A stretch of DNA of 13,933 nucleotides from Rhodospirillales bacterium (lineage in GTDB: Bacteria > Pseudomonadota > Alphaproteobacteria > Acetobacterales > Acetobacteraceae), in the NCBI GenBank assembly GCA_028866445.1, contig JAGWIE010000011.1, positions 1-13,933 of the forward strand, written 5' to 3'. This document shows, piece by piece, positions 6,704 to 13,933 of this stretch (within the stretch, counting starts at the first letter, position 1; the number at the start of each line of letters is the position of its first letter). The notes below the pieces were generated by a model that ran no database searches, had not been told where the DNA came from, and worked only from the letters and a program-made list of their open reading frames with translations. The translations under genes and the position numbers were made by a program.

Positions 6704-8970
6704 TGGAAAGCATTCATAAGGCTGCCGTTATCGGCGCGGGCACCATGGGGGCGGCCATCGCCGCGCAATTCGCCAATGCGGGTGTGCCGGTGCTGCTGCT
6801 GGACGTGGTGCCGGATGGCGCCAAAAACGCCATCGCCAAAATGTTGAAGACAGAGCCTGCGCCCTTCATGTCCGCCCGTGCCGCCAAGCTGGTCACGCCG
6901 GGCAATATAGCGGATGATCTTTCCCAGCTTGCCTCTTGCGACTGGGTGGTTGAAGCCATCATCGAGCGGCTGGATGTAAAGCAGGAGCTTTATCGCAAGA
7001 TCGACGCCATTCGCCGCCCCGGCACAGCGGTTTCCTCTAACACCTCCACCATACCGCTGGCCAAACTGACCGAGGGAATGCCGGAGAATTTTAAACGTGA
7101 TTTCCTAATCACGCATTTCTTCAACCCGCCACGCTATATGCGCCTGCTGGAACTGGTGACGAGCCCTGAAACCGACCCTGACCTTGCCAGCAAGATATCG
7201 AATTTTACGGACCACGCGCTGGGCAAGAGTGTGGTGATTGCCAAGGATTCGCCGGGTTTCATTGCCAACCGCCTCGGCGTGTTCTGGCTGCAAACCGGCG
7301 TGATCGAGGCAATGGATGCAGGGCTGACGGTGGAGGAAGCCGATGCCATCATGGGCCGCCCCTTTGGTATTCCCAAAACCGGCGTGTTTGGGCTTATCGA
7401 CCTCGTGGGGCTGGATTTGATGCCGCATATTAATGCCAGCCTCGCGGGCGCTCTGCCCGCCAGCGATGCCTTCCATGCCACCAACCGCGATTTGCCGCTG
7501 ACGAAGAAGATGATCGCGGAAGGCTATACCGGCCGCAAGGGCAAAGGCGGGTTTTACCGAAAGGGCGCGAAAGGGCGCGAGGCCATCGATCTTGCAACCG
7601 GCGAGTACCGCCCGATGCAGAAAGCCGCGACACCTGACGGGCGGGATTTGCAGGCTTTGCTCACCCAATCCCGCTATGCCTGGAGGGTGATGGGCCAGAC
7701 TCTGGCTTATGCTGCCTCTCTGGTACCGGAAGCGGCTGAGGATATCCATGCCATCGATGAAGCAATGCGGCTTGGTTATAACTGGAAACTTGGTCCGTTT
7801 GAGCTGATCGACAAACTTGGCGCGGATTGGCTGGCCGACAAACTGGCTGCCGATAACTTCCCCGTTCCCGCCTTGCTCACTGCCGCCAGGGGTAAAAAAT
7901 TCTATCGGGTTGAAAACGGCGCCCGCGAATATCTGGGCCAGGACAGTGCCTACCATAAGCTCACCCGCCCGGACGGCGTGGTGATGCTGGAAGACATTAA
8001 ACTTACTTCCAAGCCATTGCTGAAAAACGCCTCCGCCTCCGTGTGGGATATTGGCGACGGCGTTTTATGTTTTGAATTGACCTCAAAGAGCAATAGCTGG
8101 GACCAGCAGAATCTTGAACTTCTCGACCAGGCCCTCGATCTTGTGCCGCAAAACCACAAGGCGCTGGTGATTTATAACGAGGGCTCGCATTTCTCCGCCG
8201 GGGCAAATCTCGGCTTGGCACTTTTTGCCGCCAACATCGCCGCTTGGGGGGAGATTGAGAAACTCGTCAGCTCCGGCCAGCGGATTTTTAAGAAGCTGAA
8301 ATATTCGCCCTTCCCCAGCATTGCCGCACCGTTCGGCATGGCGCTGGGGGGCGGATGCGAGATTGTGCTGCATTCCTCCGCCGCGCAGGCCCATGCGGAA
8401 ACCTATATCGGGCTGGTGGAATGTGGCGTGGGCCTTGTACCCGCATGGGGTGGCTGCACGGAGATGCTGGCACGCTGGGCTGCCAATAAGGCGATGCCGC
8501 GCGGGCCCATGCCAGCCGCCACAAAAGTGTTCGAGACGGTGAGCACCGCCACGGTGAGCAAATCCGCTGCCAACGCCAAGGAACTTCTGTTTTTGCGCGA
8601 GAGCGACGGCATTACCATGAACCGTTACCGCCTGCTGGCCGACGCCAAAGCCAAGGCGCTTTCCCTGGCGGAACATTACGCTCCGCCCGAACCACCGACC
8701 TATCAACTGCCCGGGGCGGATGGCCGCACGGCCTTCACCATGGCGGTGAAGGATTTCCGCAAGAAGGGCCTGGCCACGCCTTACGACGAAGTTGTGGCCG
8801 CAGAGCTGGCCACTGTGCTCAGCGGCGGCGAGGCCGATCTCATCGACCGCCCGACCGAGCAGCAAATTCTTGAAATTGAACACGCCGCCTTTATGCGGTT
8901 GATGAAACAGGACGGCACGCTGGCGCGCATCGAGGCGATGCTCACCACCGGCAAGCCGCTCCGCAACTAA
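6703..8970 (+). CDS. fadN: Bifunctional 3-hydroxyacyl-CoA dehydrogenase / enoyl-CoA hydratase (FadN-like)
   Basis: This 755-residue protein would carry out hydration of trans-2-enoyl-CoA and NAD-dependent oxidation of 3-hydroxyacyl-CoA. The dehydrogenase comes first: GAGTMG at 11-16, an acidic D34 after the second strand (NAD preference), SSNTS at 111-115, and catalytic His138 in ITHFFNPPRYM with Glu150 twelve residues later, as in known enzymes. A C-terminal dehydrogenase domain contains the KGKGGFYRKG segment. The hydratase lies at about 450-650: oxyanion-hole FSAGANL at 497-503 and GGGCE with Glu553, plus Glu573 in GLVECGVG, giving the usual 20-residue spacing of catalytic glutamates. This order is opposite to E. 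coli FadB and matches Bacillus FadN. The start ATG overlaps the fadA stop (TGATG); an in-frame ATG at 6655 lies inside fadA and is unlikely. Confidence 0.9.
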   Translation: MESIHKAAVIGAGTMGAAIAAQFANAGVPVLLLDVVPDGAKNAIAKMLKTEPAPFMSARAAKLVTPGNIADDLSQLASCDWVVEAIIERLDVKQELYRKIDAIRRPGTAVSSNTSTIPLAKLTEGMPENFKRDFLITHFFNPPRYMRLLELVTSPETDPDLASKISNFTDHALGKSVVIAKDSPGFIANRLGVFWLQTGVIEAMDAGLTVEEADAIMGRPFGIPKTGVFGLIDLVGLDLMPHINASLAGALPASDAFHATNRDLPLTKKMIAEGYTGRKGKGGFYRKGAKGREAIDLATGEYRPMQKAATPDGRDLQALLTQSRYAWRVMGQTLAYAASLVPEAAEDIHAIDEAMRLGYNWKLGPFELIDKLGADWLADKLAADNFPVPALLTAARGKKFYRVENGAREYLGQDSAYHKLTRPDGVVMLEDIKLTSKPLLKNASASVWDIGDGVLCFELTSKSNSWDQQNLELLDQALDLVPQNHKALVIYNEGSHFSAGANLGLALFAANIAAWGEIEKLVSSGQRIFKKLKYSPFPSIAAPFGMALGGGCEIVLHSSAAQAHAETYIGLVECGVGLVPAWGGCTEMLARWAANKAMPRGPMPAATKVFETVSTATVSKSAANAKELLFLRESDGITMNRYRLLADAKAKALSLAEHYAPPEPPTYQLPGADGRTAFTMAVKDFRKKGLATPYDEVVAAELATVLSGGEADLIDRPTEQQILEIEHAAFMRLMKQDGTLARIEAMLTTGKPLRN

Positions 8971-8977
8971 GGAGAAG
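8971..8977 (+). promoter_or_regulatory. Ribosome-binding site of the acyl-CoA dehydrogenase gene
   Basis: GGAGAAG follows the fadN stop codon directly, and its GGAG core is 8 nt from the ATG at 8983. Unlike the coupled overlaps earlier in the operon, this gene has its own clear Shine-Dalgarno sequence. Confidence 0.65.
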
Positions 8978-8982
8978 AAGCC

Positions 8983-10752
8983 ATGCAAACCTACACCGCG
9001 CCCTTGCGGGACATGCGCTTTGTTCTGCACGAGCTACACCCCGCAAAGCCCCTGCCCGGCACCGAGGATTTTACGCCCGACTTGCTGGACAGCGTTTTGG
9101 AGGAAGCCGGAAAATTCTGCGCTGAAATTCTGCTGCCCCTTAACGCCCCTGGCGATGAGGAAGGCTGCCATTACGAAAACGGCGTGGTGCGCACGCCCAA
9201 AGGCTTCAAAGAGGCTTACAAGGCGTTCTCAGAGGCTGGCTGGGGGGCGCTGAACGCCGACCCGCAATATGGCGGCCAGGGCTTGCCGGAAACGGTGGCG
9301 AAGCTGGTGGAGGAAATGATCTGCGCCTGCAACATTTCCTTCGGGCTTTACCCTGGCCTTTCCCACGGCGCTTATGTGGCGCTGAAGAGCCATGGTTCCG
9401 AGGAGCTGAAAGATTTTTATCTGCCGAAGCTTGTCTCTGGCGAATGGTCCGGCACCATGTGCCTCACCGAAGCCCATTGCGGCACGGATTTGGGGTTGCT
9501 GCGCACCAAGGCGGCGCCGCAGGAAAATGGCAGCTATACGCTGAATGGTTCTAAAATCTTTATCTCCGCCGGTGAACACGACATGGCTGAGAATATCATC
9601 CACCTCGTGCTTGCTCGCCTGCCAGATGCGCCGCCGGGCATTAAGGGCATCTCGCTCTTTCTGGTACCGAAATTCCTGCCGGATGCAAACGGCAAACCCG
9701 GCCAGCGCAATGGTGTTTCTTGCGCTGCCATTGAGCACAAGATGGGCATTAAAGCCTCCGCCACGTGCCAGATTAATTTCGACGACGCGAAGGGTTTTCT
9801 TGTCGGCGCAGCCCATAAGGGTATGCAGGCGATGTTCGTGATGATGAATTCCGAACGCCTCTCGGTTGGCACACAAGGTTTGGGCATTGGCGAGGCGGCA
9901 TATCAAGGTGCCGTGGCCTACGCCAAGGACCGTTTGCAGGGCCGCTCCCTGGCAGGCGCCAAATACCCGGAGAAACCGGCGGACCCGATTATTGTGCACC
10001 CGGATATTCGCCGCAATCTGATGACCATGCGCGCCTATAACGAGGGCTGCCGAGCGCTTGGCATTTGGGTTGCTGGCGTTATGGACATCGCAGAACGCAG
10101 CGAGGACCCGAAGGAAAAGGCGGAGGCGGAGGAGTTTATCGCCATCATCACCCCGGTGGTGAAGGCGCTGTTCACCGATCTCGGCTTTGAGAGTGCCAAC
10201 CTCGCTGTGCAGACCTATGGTGGCCACGGCTATATCCGCGACCACGGCATGGAACAGCTCGTGCGGGATTCCCGCATTGCGATGATTTACGAAGGCACCA
10301 ACGGCATTCAGGCGCTGGACCTCGTGGGCCGCAAACTGCCCGCGAATATGGGCCGCGGCTTGCGCCGGTTTTTCCACCCGCTGGCGGCGTTTATAGAAGC
10401 CGAGCAGACCCACCCGAAAATTGGCAAAATGGTGCAGGGTTTCGCCCGCGCCTTCGGGGCGTTGCAGCTTGCCACCGGCTTTATCGCTGAGAGGGGCTTA
10501 AAGGATGCCGAGGAAGCCGGTGCCGCGGCTACGGATTATCTGCGCCTGTTTGGGCTGGTCGCACTGGGCTTTATGTGGATGCGCACGGCAAAAATCGCGG
10601 CGGAGGCCAGCGGTGATGAAGAATTCTACACCGCCAAACTCGCCACCGCACGGTTCTTCGTGGAACGCATTCTGCCGCAAGCAGGGGCACTGCTGTTCAC
10701 CATCAAATCCGGCAAGGGCGCGATGATGGCGCTGGAGGACAGCGCCTTCTGA
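8983..10752 (+). CDS. fadE: Acyl-CoA dehydrogenase (FadE-like, AcdA/DmdC-type long form)
   Basis: This 589-residue FAD enzyme would oxidise acyl-CoA to trans-2-enoyl-CoA, passing electrons to electron-transfer flavoprotein. It begins with the short extra N-terminal domain of this subgroup (YTAPLRDMRFVLHEL, residues 4-18). Next come the helical N-domain, the central beta domain with CLTEAHCGTDLG near 162-173, and the C-terminal helical domain with YGGHGYIRDHGMEQLVRDSRI. The catalytic base is Glu437 in IYEGTNGIQALDL. A further C-terminal extension fits the roughly 590-residue class. It is the last gene of the merR-fadA-fadN operon, 12 nt after fadN, and its stop codon directly abuts the stop of convergent cyoD. 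DmdC, acting on 3-methylmercaptopropionyl-CoA, belongs to the same subgroup and cannot be excluded by motif, but the context favours fatty acids. It is not homologous along its full length to the 814-residue E. coli FadE. Confidence 0.9.
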   Translation: MQTYTAPLRDMRFVLHELHPAKPLPGTEDFTPDLLDSVLEEAGKFCAEILLPLNAPGDEEGCHYENGVVRTPKGFKEAYKAFSEAGWGALNADPQYGGQGLPETVAKLVEEMICACNISFGLYPGLSHGAYVALKSHGSEELKDFYLPKLVSGEWSGTMCLTEAHCGTDLGLLRTKAAPQENGSYTLNGSKIFISAGEHDMAENIIHLVLARLPDAPPGIKGISLFLVPKFLPDANGKPGQRNGVSCAAIEHKMGIKASATCQINFDDAKGFLVGAAHKGMQAMFVMMNSERLSVGTQGLGIGEAAYQGAVAYAKDRLQGRSLAGAKYPEKPADPIIVHPDIRRNLMTMRAYNEGCRALGIWVAGVMDIAERSEDPKEKAEAEEFIAIITPVVKALFTDLGFESANLAVQTYGGHGYIRDHGMEQLVRDSRIAMIYEGTNGIQALDLVGRKLPANMGRGLRRFFHPLAAFIEAEQTHPKIGKMVQGFARAFGALQLATGFIAERGLKDAEEAGAAATDYLRLFGLVALGFMWMRTAKIAAEASGDEEFYTAKLATARFFVERILPQAGALLFTIKSGKGAMMALEDSAF

Positions 10753-11136
10753 TTACTGCAATAATGTCGGCTGCGTGGCCGCAGCGGCACTGCTTGGCAT
10801 CACCATGGTGCGCTGGTCGAGCGACTGGAACATCCACACCGTAAGGCCAACCGTGATGATGAACAGTGGCACAGTGAGGATAAGCGAAACGCTTTTCCAA
10901 ATCTGCGCGCGGGAGATATCCAGCCCGTAGAACAAAGCCGCCTGCGAAAGCAGTGCCAGAAAGGCCAAACCGCCCACCAGTTCCACGAAGGATTGGTAGG
11001 CGAGGTCATGACGCATGGTGACGATAAGGGCGGCACCCATCAGCAGCACAGTGCTGATGAACCCTGCGATATAACGCAGCGCCCCGCCCTGTTGAACTTC
11101 CGGGTGCGCCAGAGGATCGGAATGAGAACCGGCCAT
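10753..11136 (-). CDS. cyoD: Cytochrome o ubiquinol oxidase subunit IV
   Basis: This 127-residue membrane protein has three predicted helices at about 20-40, 50-70 and 82-103, as in the CyoD family. It is the smallest subunit and is thought to help assembly of the copper/heme centre in subunit I. It starts at ATG 11136-11134, two bases after the cyoC stop, with GGAG at 11147-11144 seven nt upstream. A longer in-frame ATG at 11286 lies within cyoC and would add a 50-residue segment unlike the family, so it is rejected. The N-terminus MAGSHSDPLAHPEV is hydrophilic and the C-terminus ends in an Ala/Gln/Leu tail with no obvious role. Sequence similarity in this family is low, and the call leans on size, helix pattern and position after cyoC. 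Confidence 0.85.
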   Translation of the reverse strand: MAGSHSDPLAHPEVQQGGALRYIAGFISTVLLMGAALIVTMRHDLAYQSFVELVGGLAFLALLSQAALFYGLDISRAQIWKSVSLILTVPLFIITVGLTVWMFQSLDQRTMVMPSSAAAATQPTLLQ

Positions 11137-11138
11137 TT

Positions 11139-11762
11139 TCAGGCTCCAATCATGTAAACATAAACATATACACAAACCCACACGGTTGCCTGAAACTGCC
11201 AAAACATGCGCAGGTTCAGCATCCGGGCCACCACCATTTCGTTGAAACCGTAGCGCGGTATCTGCACCAGCATCACCAGCATCCACAGAATACCGATGCC
11301 CATATGGATCGCGTGGGTGAGGATGAGCACGAAATAAGCGGAGAGATAGCCTGAGCGGTCCATACCGTCGCCCTGTGCGGCCAGCGCGGTCAGATCGTGA
11401 ATCCCAAAGGCCAGGAACACCACCGCCAGGACAATGGAGGCGATAATGCCCAATGCCGTGCCGCCGCGCTTGCCGTTTTTCATGGAAACTGTGGAAAGAC
11501 TGTAGGCGGTTACGGAACCCAGAATGGCGATGGTCTGCCAGAAGCCTTCAATTGGGTTTACGATCTGCGATGCAATTGGCCCGCCGGCCGCGTTCATCGG
11601 TGTATCGAGCACCGCATATGATGCAAAGAGAGCCGTGAACAGCAGCGCATCGCTGAGCATATAAAGCCAGAAGCCCAAAGTGCGGGCAGAAATCTGGTTA
11701 TGCCCCGCGTAGCCTGGGCGGAACAGGCGCGTATTCGCGGTGGGTGCAGCTTCGTGGGCCAT
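11139..11762 (-). CDS. cyoC: Cytochrome o ubiquinol oxidase subunit III
   Basis: This 207-residue inner-membrane protein has five predicted helices. LGFWLYMLSDALLFTALFASY (29-49) opens the first, matching the 'FWiYLmSDcilF' start of CyoC, and ILTHAIHMGIGILWM (147-161) contains the conserved T-H-x-x-H pattern of heme-copper oxidase subunit III. The N-terminal HEAAPTANTRLF segment is cytosolic and hydrophilic. Near the C-terminus the family's FWHFLDVVW is replaced by FWQFQATVW (187-195), a loss of the usual His and Asp. Its ATG shares one base with the cyoB stop (TAATG), and its stop is two bases from cyoD. Subunit III holds no redox centre; it stabilises subunit I in the oxidase that reduces oxygen with quinol. 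Confidence 0.92.
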   Translation of the reverse strand: MAHEAAPTANTRLFRPGYAGHNQISARTLGFWLYMLSDALLFTALFASYAVLDTPMNAAGGPIASQIVNPIEGFWQTIAILGSVTAYSLSTVSMKNGKRGGTALGIIASIVLAVVFLAFGIHDLTALAAQGDGMDRSGYLSAYFVLILTHAIHMGIGILWMLVMLVQIPRYGFNEMVVARMLNLRMFWQFQATVWVCVYVYVYMIGA

Positions 11763-13834
11763 TAATGCGCCTCCGCATGAATGCTGTGATGGGAACGGTC
11801 TGGCTGTTCCGAGGTGATTGAACCAATGGCAAGGTTACGCTCCATCGCCTCAACCTCGTTTGGCTGCAAATGGTAGCCAGCGTTCTTGTCGAAGGAACGG
11901 AAGATCACGATCGCCACGATGCCCAGAAGCCCCAAAGCCGCCAGCCACCAGATGCGCCAGATCATCGCGAAACCAAATATGCCAGCGCAGGCGCCCAGAA
12001 TGACCGGCAAGCCGGAATTGCTTGGCATATGAATTTCCTCATATGCATCCGGCTTTGCGTTCGCCAACTCATGTTTGCGGCGCCAGGCCAGCTCATCGCG
12101 GGTATTCACCTGAGGCGTTACTGCGAAATTATAGAACGGAATTGGCGTTGGTGTTAGCCATTCCAGCGTGCGGGATGTGCCCCACGGGTCCGCGCCCAAA
12201 CGTTCCCTGTTTCGGTTCTTGATTGAAACCACCAGCATCATCGCAAATAGCGCCAGAGAGATGACATAGAGAACCATGCCAACTTCTTCGATCACCAGCA
12301 TCGGTTTCCAGGCGGTGTTGAATGTCCATTCCAGGCGGCGGGTTTCGCCTTCAAAGCCCAGCGCGAACATCGCAGTAAACACCGTGATGGTGCCTATGGC
12401 GAAGGTCCAGAAGAACGCCTTGCCCCAGCTTTCATCAAGCTTAAAGCCGAACAGCTTGGGGAACCAGTAGGTAACGCCTGCAAAACCGGCGCAAACCACC
12501 ATCAGCACCATGCAATGGAAATGCGCGATGACGAACACGCTGTCATGCACGGTGTAGTTAATCGCAGGCAGCGCCAGCATCATGCCGGTCAGCCCGCCGA
12601 TCAACAGCAGGAACAGCCCGAACATCGCCCATAGCATCGGCACGGTATAAGTAATCCGCCCGCGATAGAGGGTGAACATCCAGTTGAACACCTTCACACC
12701 CGTGGGAATACCCACCAGCATGGTAGCGACGGAGAAAAAGCCATTGATGTCCGGCCCGGAGCCCATGGTAAAGAAATGGTGCAGCCAGACCAGCCAGGAG
12801 ATGCCGGCGATGGCAAACGTTGCTGCCACCATCGTCACATATCCGAAGATTGGTTTTTCTGAGAAGGTCGGGATCACCTCAGACAGCACACCGAAGGTCG
12901 GCAGAATGAGGAAGTAAACCTCAGGATGACCCCAGATCCAGAACAGATTGGTGTACAGCATGAGGTTGCCGCCCATGCCGGCGGTGAAGAAATGCGTGCC
13001 GAGGTAACGGTCTGCCCCCAACAATGCCAGCGCCACACCCAGAACCGGGAAGGCGGTGAGGCCGATGATGTTGGTGGAAAGTGTGGTCCAGGAAAACACC
13101 GGCATGCGGAACCAGGTCATGCCTGGGGCGCGCATATCCACAATGGTCACGATCATGTTGATCGCGTTCAATGTGGTGCCGACGGAGGAGATCTGAATCG
13201 CCCACATCCAGTAATCAACGCCCGTGCCTGGCGAGAAGGGCAGCTCCGTCAGCGGGATAAGCCCCACCCAGCCAGCCTGCGAGAAATCTCCCACGAACAG
13301 CGAAATCATCACCAGCGCCGCCGCCGCCGTGGTCAGCCACAGGCTCACCGCGTTCATATACGGAAAGGCCATGTCCCGCGCGCCGATTTGCAAGGGCACT
13401 ACGATGTTTTGAAAGCCAGTGAGTATAGGCGTGGCTGCGAACAGGATCATGATGGTGCCGTGCGCGGAATACACCTGGTCGAAATGGAAGGGCGGCAAAA
13501 ACCCATGCTGAGCGCCCAGAAAACCCGCGGCGTGCGGCCCATTGGCCAATACCTGCTGGGTGCGGATGAGCAACCCATCCGCGAAGCCGCGGAACAGCAT
13601 GACCAGGCCGACGATAATATACATCACGCCGATTTTTTTGTGATCGACCGTGGTGAGCCACTCGCGCCACAAATAGCCAACCTTCTTATAATAAAGAACA
13701 ACGCCGATCACCGCCAGGCCGATTAAGGCCGCGACCGCGAAGGTTACCTGCAAAATAGGGTTGGTGTAGGGAATCTGGTCCAGGGTGAGGCGGCCAAACA
13801 GCAGCGACCAGGGACCGGGAGCTTGTAATTGCAT
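11762..13834 (-). CDS. cyoB: Cytochrome o ubiquinol oxidase subunit I
   Basis: This 690-residue subunit (E. coli CyoB is 663) holds low-spin heme b, high-spin heme o or a, and CuB, and couples quinol oxidation to oxygen reduction and proton pumping. Visible ligands (E. coli equivalents): H125 (H106) and H440 (H421) for the low-spin heme; H438 (H419) for the high-spin heme; H303 (H284), H352 and H353 (H333/H334) for CuB; and Tyr307 (Y288) for the cross-link. Proton-path residues D154 (D135), N143, E305 (E286) and K381 (K362) are intact. The quinol-site residues R82, D86, H117 and Q120 match R71, D75, H98 and Q101, so this is a quinol rather than cytochrome c oxidase. CCTTCC at 13841-13846 (GGAAGG on the coding strand) is 6 nt before the ATG. 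The region between R91 and GFLPP is about 8 residues longer than in E. coli. Confidence 0.96.
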   Translation of the reverse strand: MQLQAPGPWSLLFGRLTLDQIPYTNPILQVTFAVAALIGLAVIGVVLYYKKVGYLWREWLTTVDHKKIGVMYIIVGLVMLFRGFADGLLIRTQQVLANGPHAAGFLGAQHGFLPPFHFDQVYSAHGTIMILFAATPILTGFQNIVVPLQIGARDMAFPYMNAVSLWLTTAAAALVMISLFVGDFSQAGWVGLIPLTELPFSPGTGVDYWMWAIQISSVGTTLNAINMIVTIVDMRAPGMTWFRMPVFSWTTLSTNIIGLTAFPVLGVALALLGADRYLGTHFFTAGMGGNLMLYTNLFWIWGHPEVYFLILPTFGVLSEVIPTFSEKPIFGYVTMVAATFAIAGISWLVWLHHFFTMGSGPDINGFFSVATMLVGIPTGVKVFNWMFTLYRGRITYTVPMLWAMFGLFLLLIGGLTGMMLALPAINYTVHDSVFVIAHFHCMVLMVVCAGFAGVTYWFPKLFGFKLDESWGKAFFWTFAIGTITVFTAMFALGFEGETRRLEWTFNTAWKPMLVIEEVGMVLYVISLALFAMMLVVSIKNRNRERLGADPWGTSRTLEWLTPTPIPFYNFAVTPQVNTRDELAWRRKHELANAKPDAYEEIHMPSNSGLPVILGACAGIFGFAMIWRIWWLAALGLLGIVAIVIFRSFDKNAGYHLQPNEVEAMERNLAIGSITSEQPDRSHHSIHAEAH

Positions 13835-13852
13835 GATCTACCTTCCTTCGCT

Positions 13853-13933
13853 CTATTTCTCGTTAGAGCCGATGCTCTTGGTCAGTTCCGAAGACACCGG
13901 GTACACAACACCCGCCTGCGCCGCGGCCACGAC
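13853..13933 (-). CDS. cyoA: Cytochrome o ubiquinol oxidase subunit II, C-terminal end only (partial)
   Basis: The window ends inside a minus-strand gene whose last 26 residues end in YPVSSELTKSIGSNEK before a TAG stop at 13855-13853. It lies 18 nt before cyoB, where cyoA is placed in the standard cyoABCD order, so position is the main evidence. Subunit II is normally a lipoprotein with two membrane helices and a periplasmic cupredoxin domain, but none of that is in the window. The visible tail lacks the His/Met-rich end of E. coli CyoA. The operon promoter must also lie beyond the window. Confidence 0.7.
   Translation of the reverse strand, partial: VVAAAQAGVVYPVSSELTKSIGSNEK

Noticed and set aside
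7105..7956. Open frame antisense to the dehydrogenase part of fadN (283 codons)
   Set aside because: A shadow frame of a real gene, with no domain pattern.
8083..9030. Long open frame antisense to the hydratase part of fadN (315 codons)
   Set aside because: No family signature, Gly/His/Arg-rich composition, and the plus-strand gene has intact catalytic residues.
9229..10413. Long open frame antisense to fadE (394 codons)
   Set aside because: It lies wholly opposite a well-supported acyl-CoA dehydrogenase. The translation has no recognisable motifs, and such frames are expected in GC-rich coding DNA.
10770..10785. Hairpin GCTGCG/CGCAGC as a bidirectional terminator for fadE and cyoD
   Set aside because: Only 6-bp arms, no T-run on either strand, and it sits within cyoD codons for an Ala-rich tail, where GC palindromes arise easily.
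12926..13726. Open frame antisense to cyoB (266 codons)
   Set aside because: His/Arg/Gln-rich low-complexity translation opposite a highly conserved oxidase gene.
1..13933. CRISPR array, tRNA, rRNA, insertion sequence or integration site
   Set aside because: No spaced direct repeats, no cloverleaf-like or rRNA-like sequence, no transposase or integrase frame and no terminal inverted repeats were seen; all frames belong to metabolic genes.

Overview
This is a gene-dense, GC-rich bacterial chromosome segment. It looks alphaproteobacterial, and Acetobacteraceae-like is my best guess. That placement is inference, based on codon use, a CyoABCD quinol oxidase, and a beta-oxidation enzyme with its dehydrogenase domain before its hydratase domain. 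I see no mobile elements, tRNA or rRNA genes, CRISPR arrays or stretches over 300 bases without a gene. The longest gap is the 117-bp divergent region at 3607-3723.

Layout. (1) Positions 1-957 (+) hold the last codons of a probable GDP-mannose 4,6-dehydratase (gmd) and a complete GDP-6-deoxy-D-mannose reductase (rmd), joined by an ATGA overlap. Together they would make GDP-D-rhamnose for surface polysaccharide. (2) Positions 966-3606 (-) hold a three-gene operon: a secreted DUF2147 protein, a FadD-type acyl-CoA synthetase and a hotdog-fold thioesterase. (3) Positions 3724-10752 (+) hold fadL (outer-membrane fatty acid channel), a MerR-family regulator, a thiolase (fadA), a fused 3-hydroxyacyl-CoA dehydrogenase/enoyl-CoA hydratase (FadN-like) and an acyl-CoA dehydrogenase (fadE-like). 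(4) Positions 10753-13933 (-) hold the cytochrome bo-type quinol oxidase genes cyoD, cyoC, cyoB and the 3' end of cyoA.

How it works together. Blocks 2 and 3 diverge from one short intergenic region and encode nearly all of long-chain fatty acid degradation: import (FadL), activation (FadD), oxidation (FadE), hydration and second oxidation (FadN-like), and thiolysis (FadA). A thioesterase and a candidate local MerR regulator complete the set. Electron-transfer flavoprotein and its quinone reductase are not in the window. Electrons from FadE and NADH would enter the quinone pool, which the bo-type oxidase empties. Genes within each block are tightly spaced or overlapping (ATGA, GTGA, TGATG and TAATG junctions), which suggests translational coupling.

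The most useful non-coding observations are a good sigma70-like promoter at 3635-3663 whose -35 and -10 boxes are both covered by small inverted repeats, and a perfect 8+8 bp inverted repeat between fadL and merR. I found no convincing evidence for a wholly new system. The points worth following are the DUF2147-fadD linkage, MerR control of beta-oxidation, and the abutting convergent fadE/cyoD ends.
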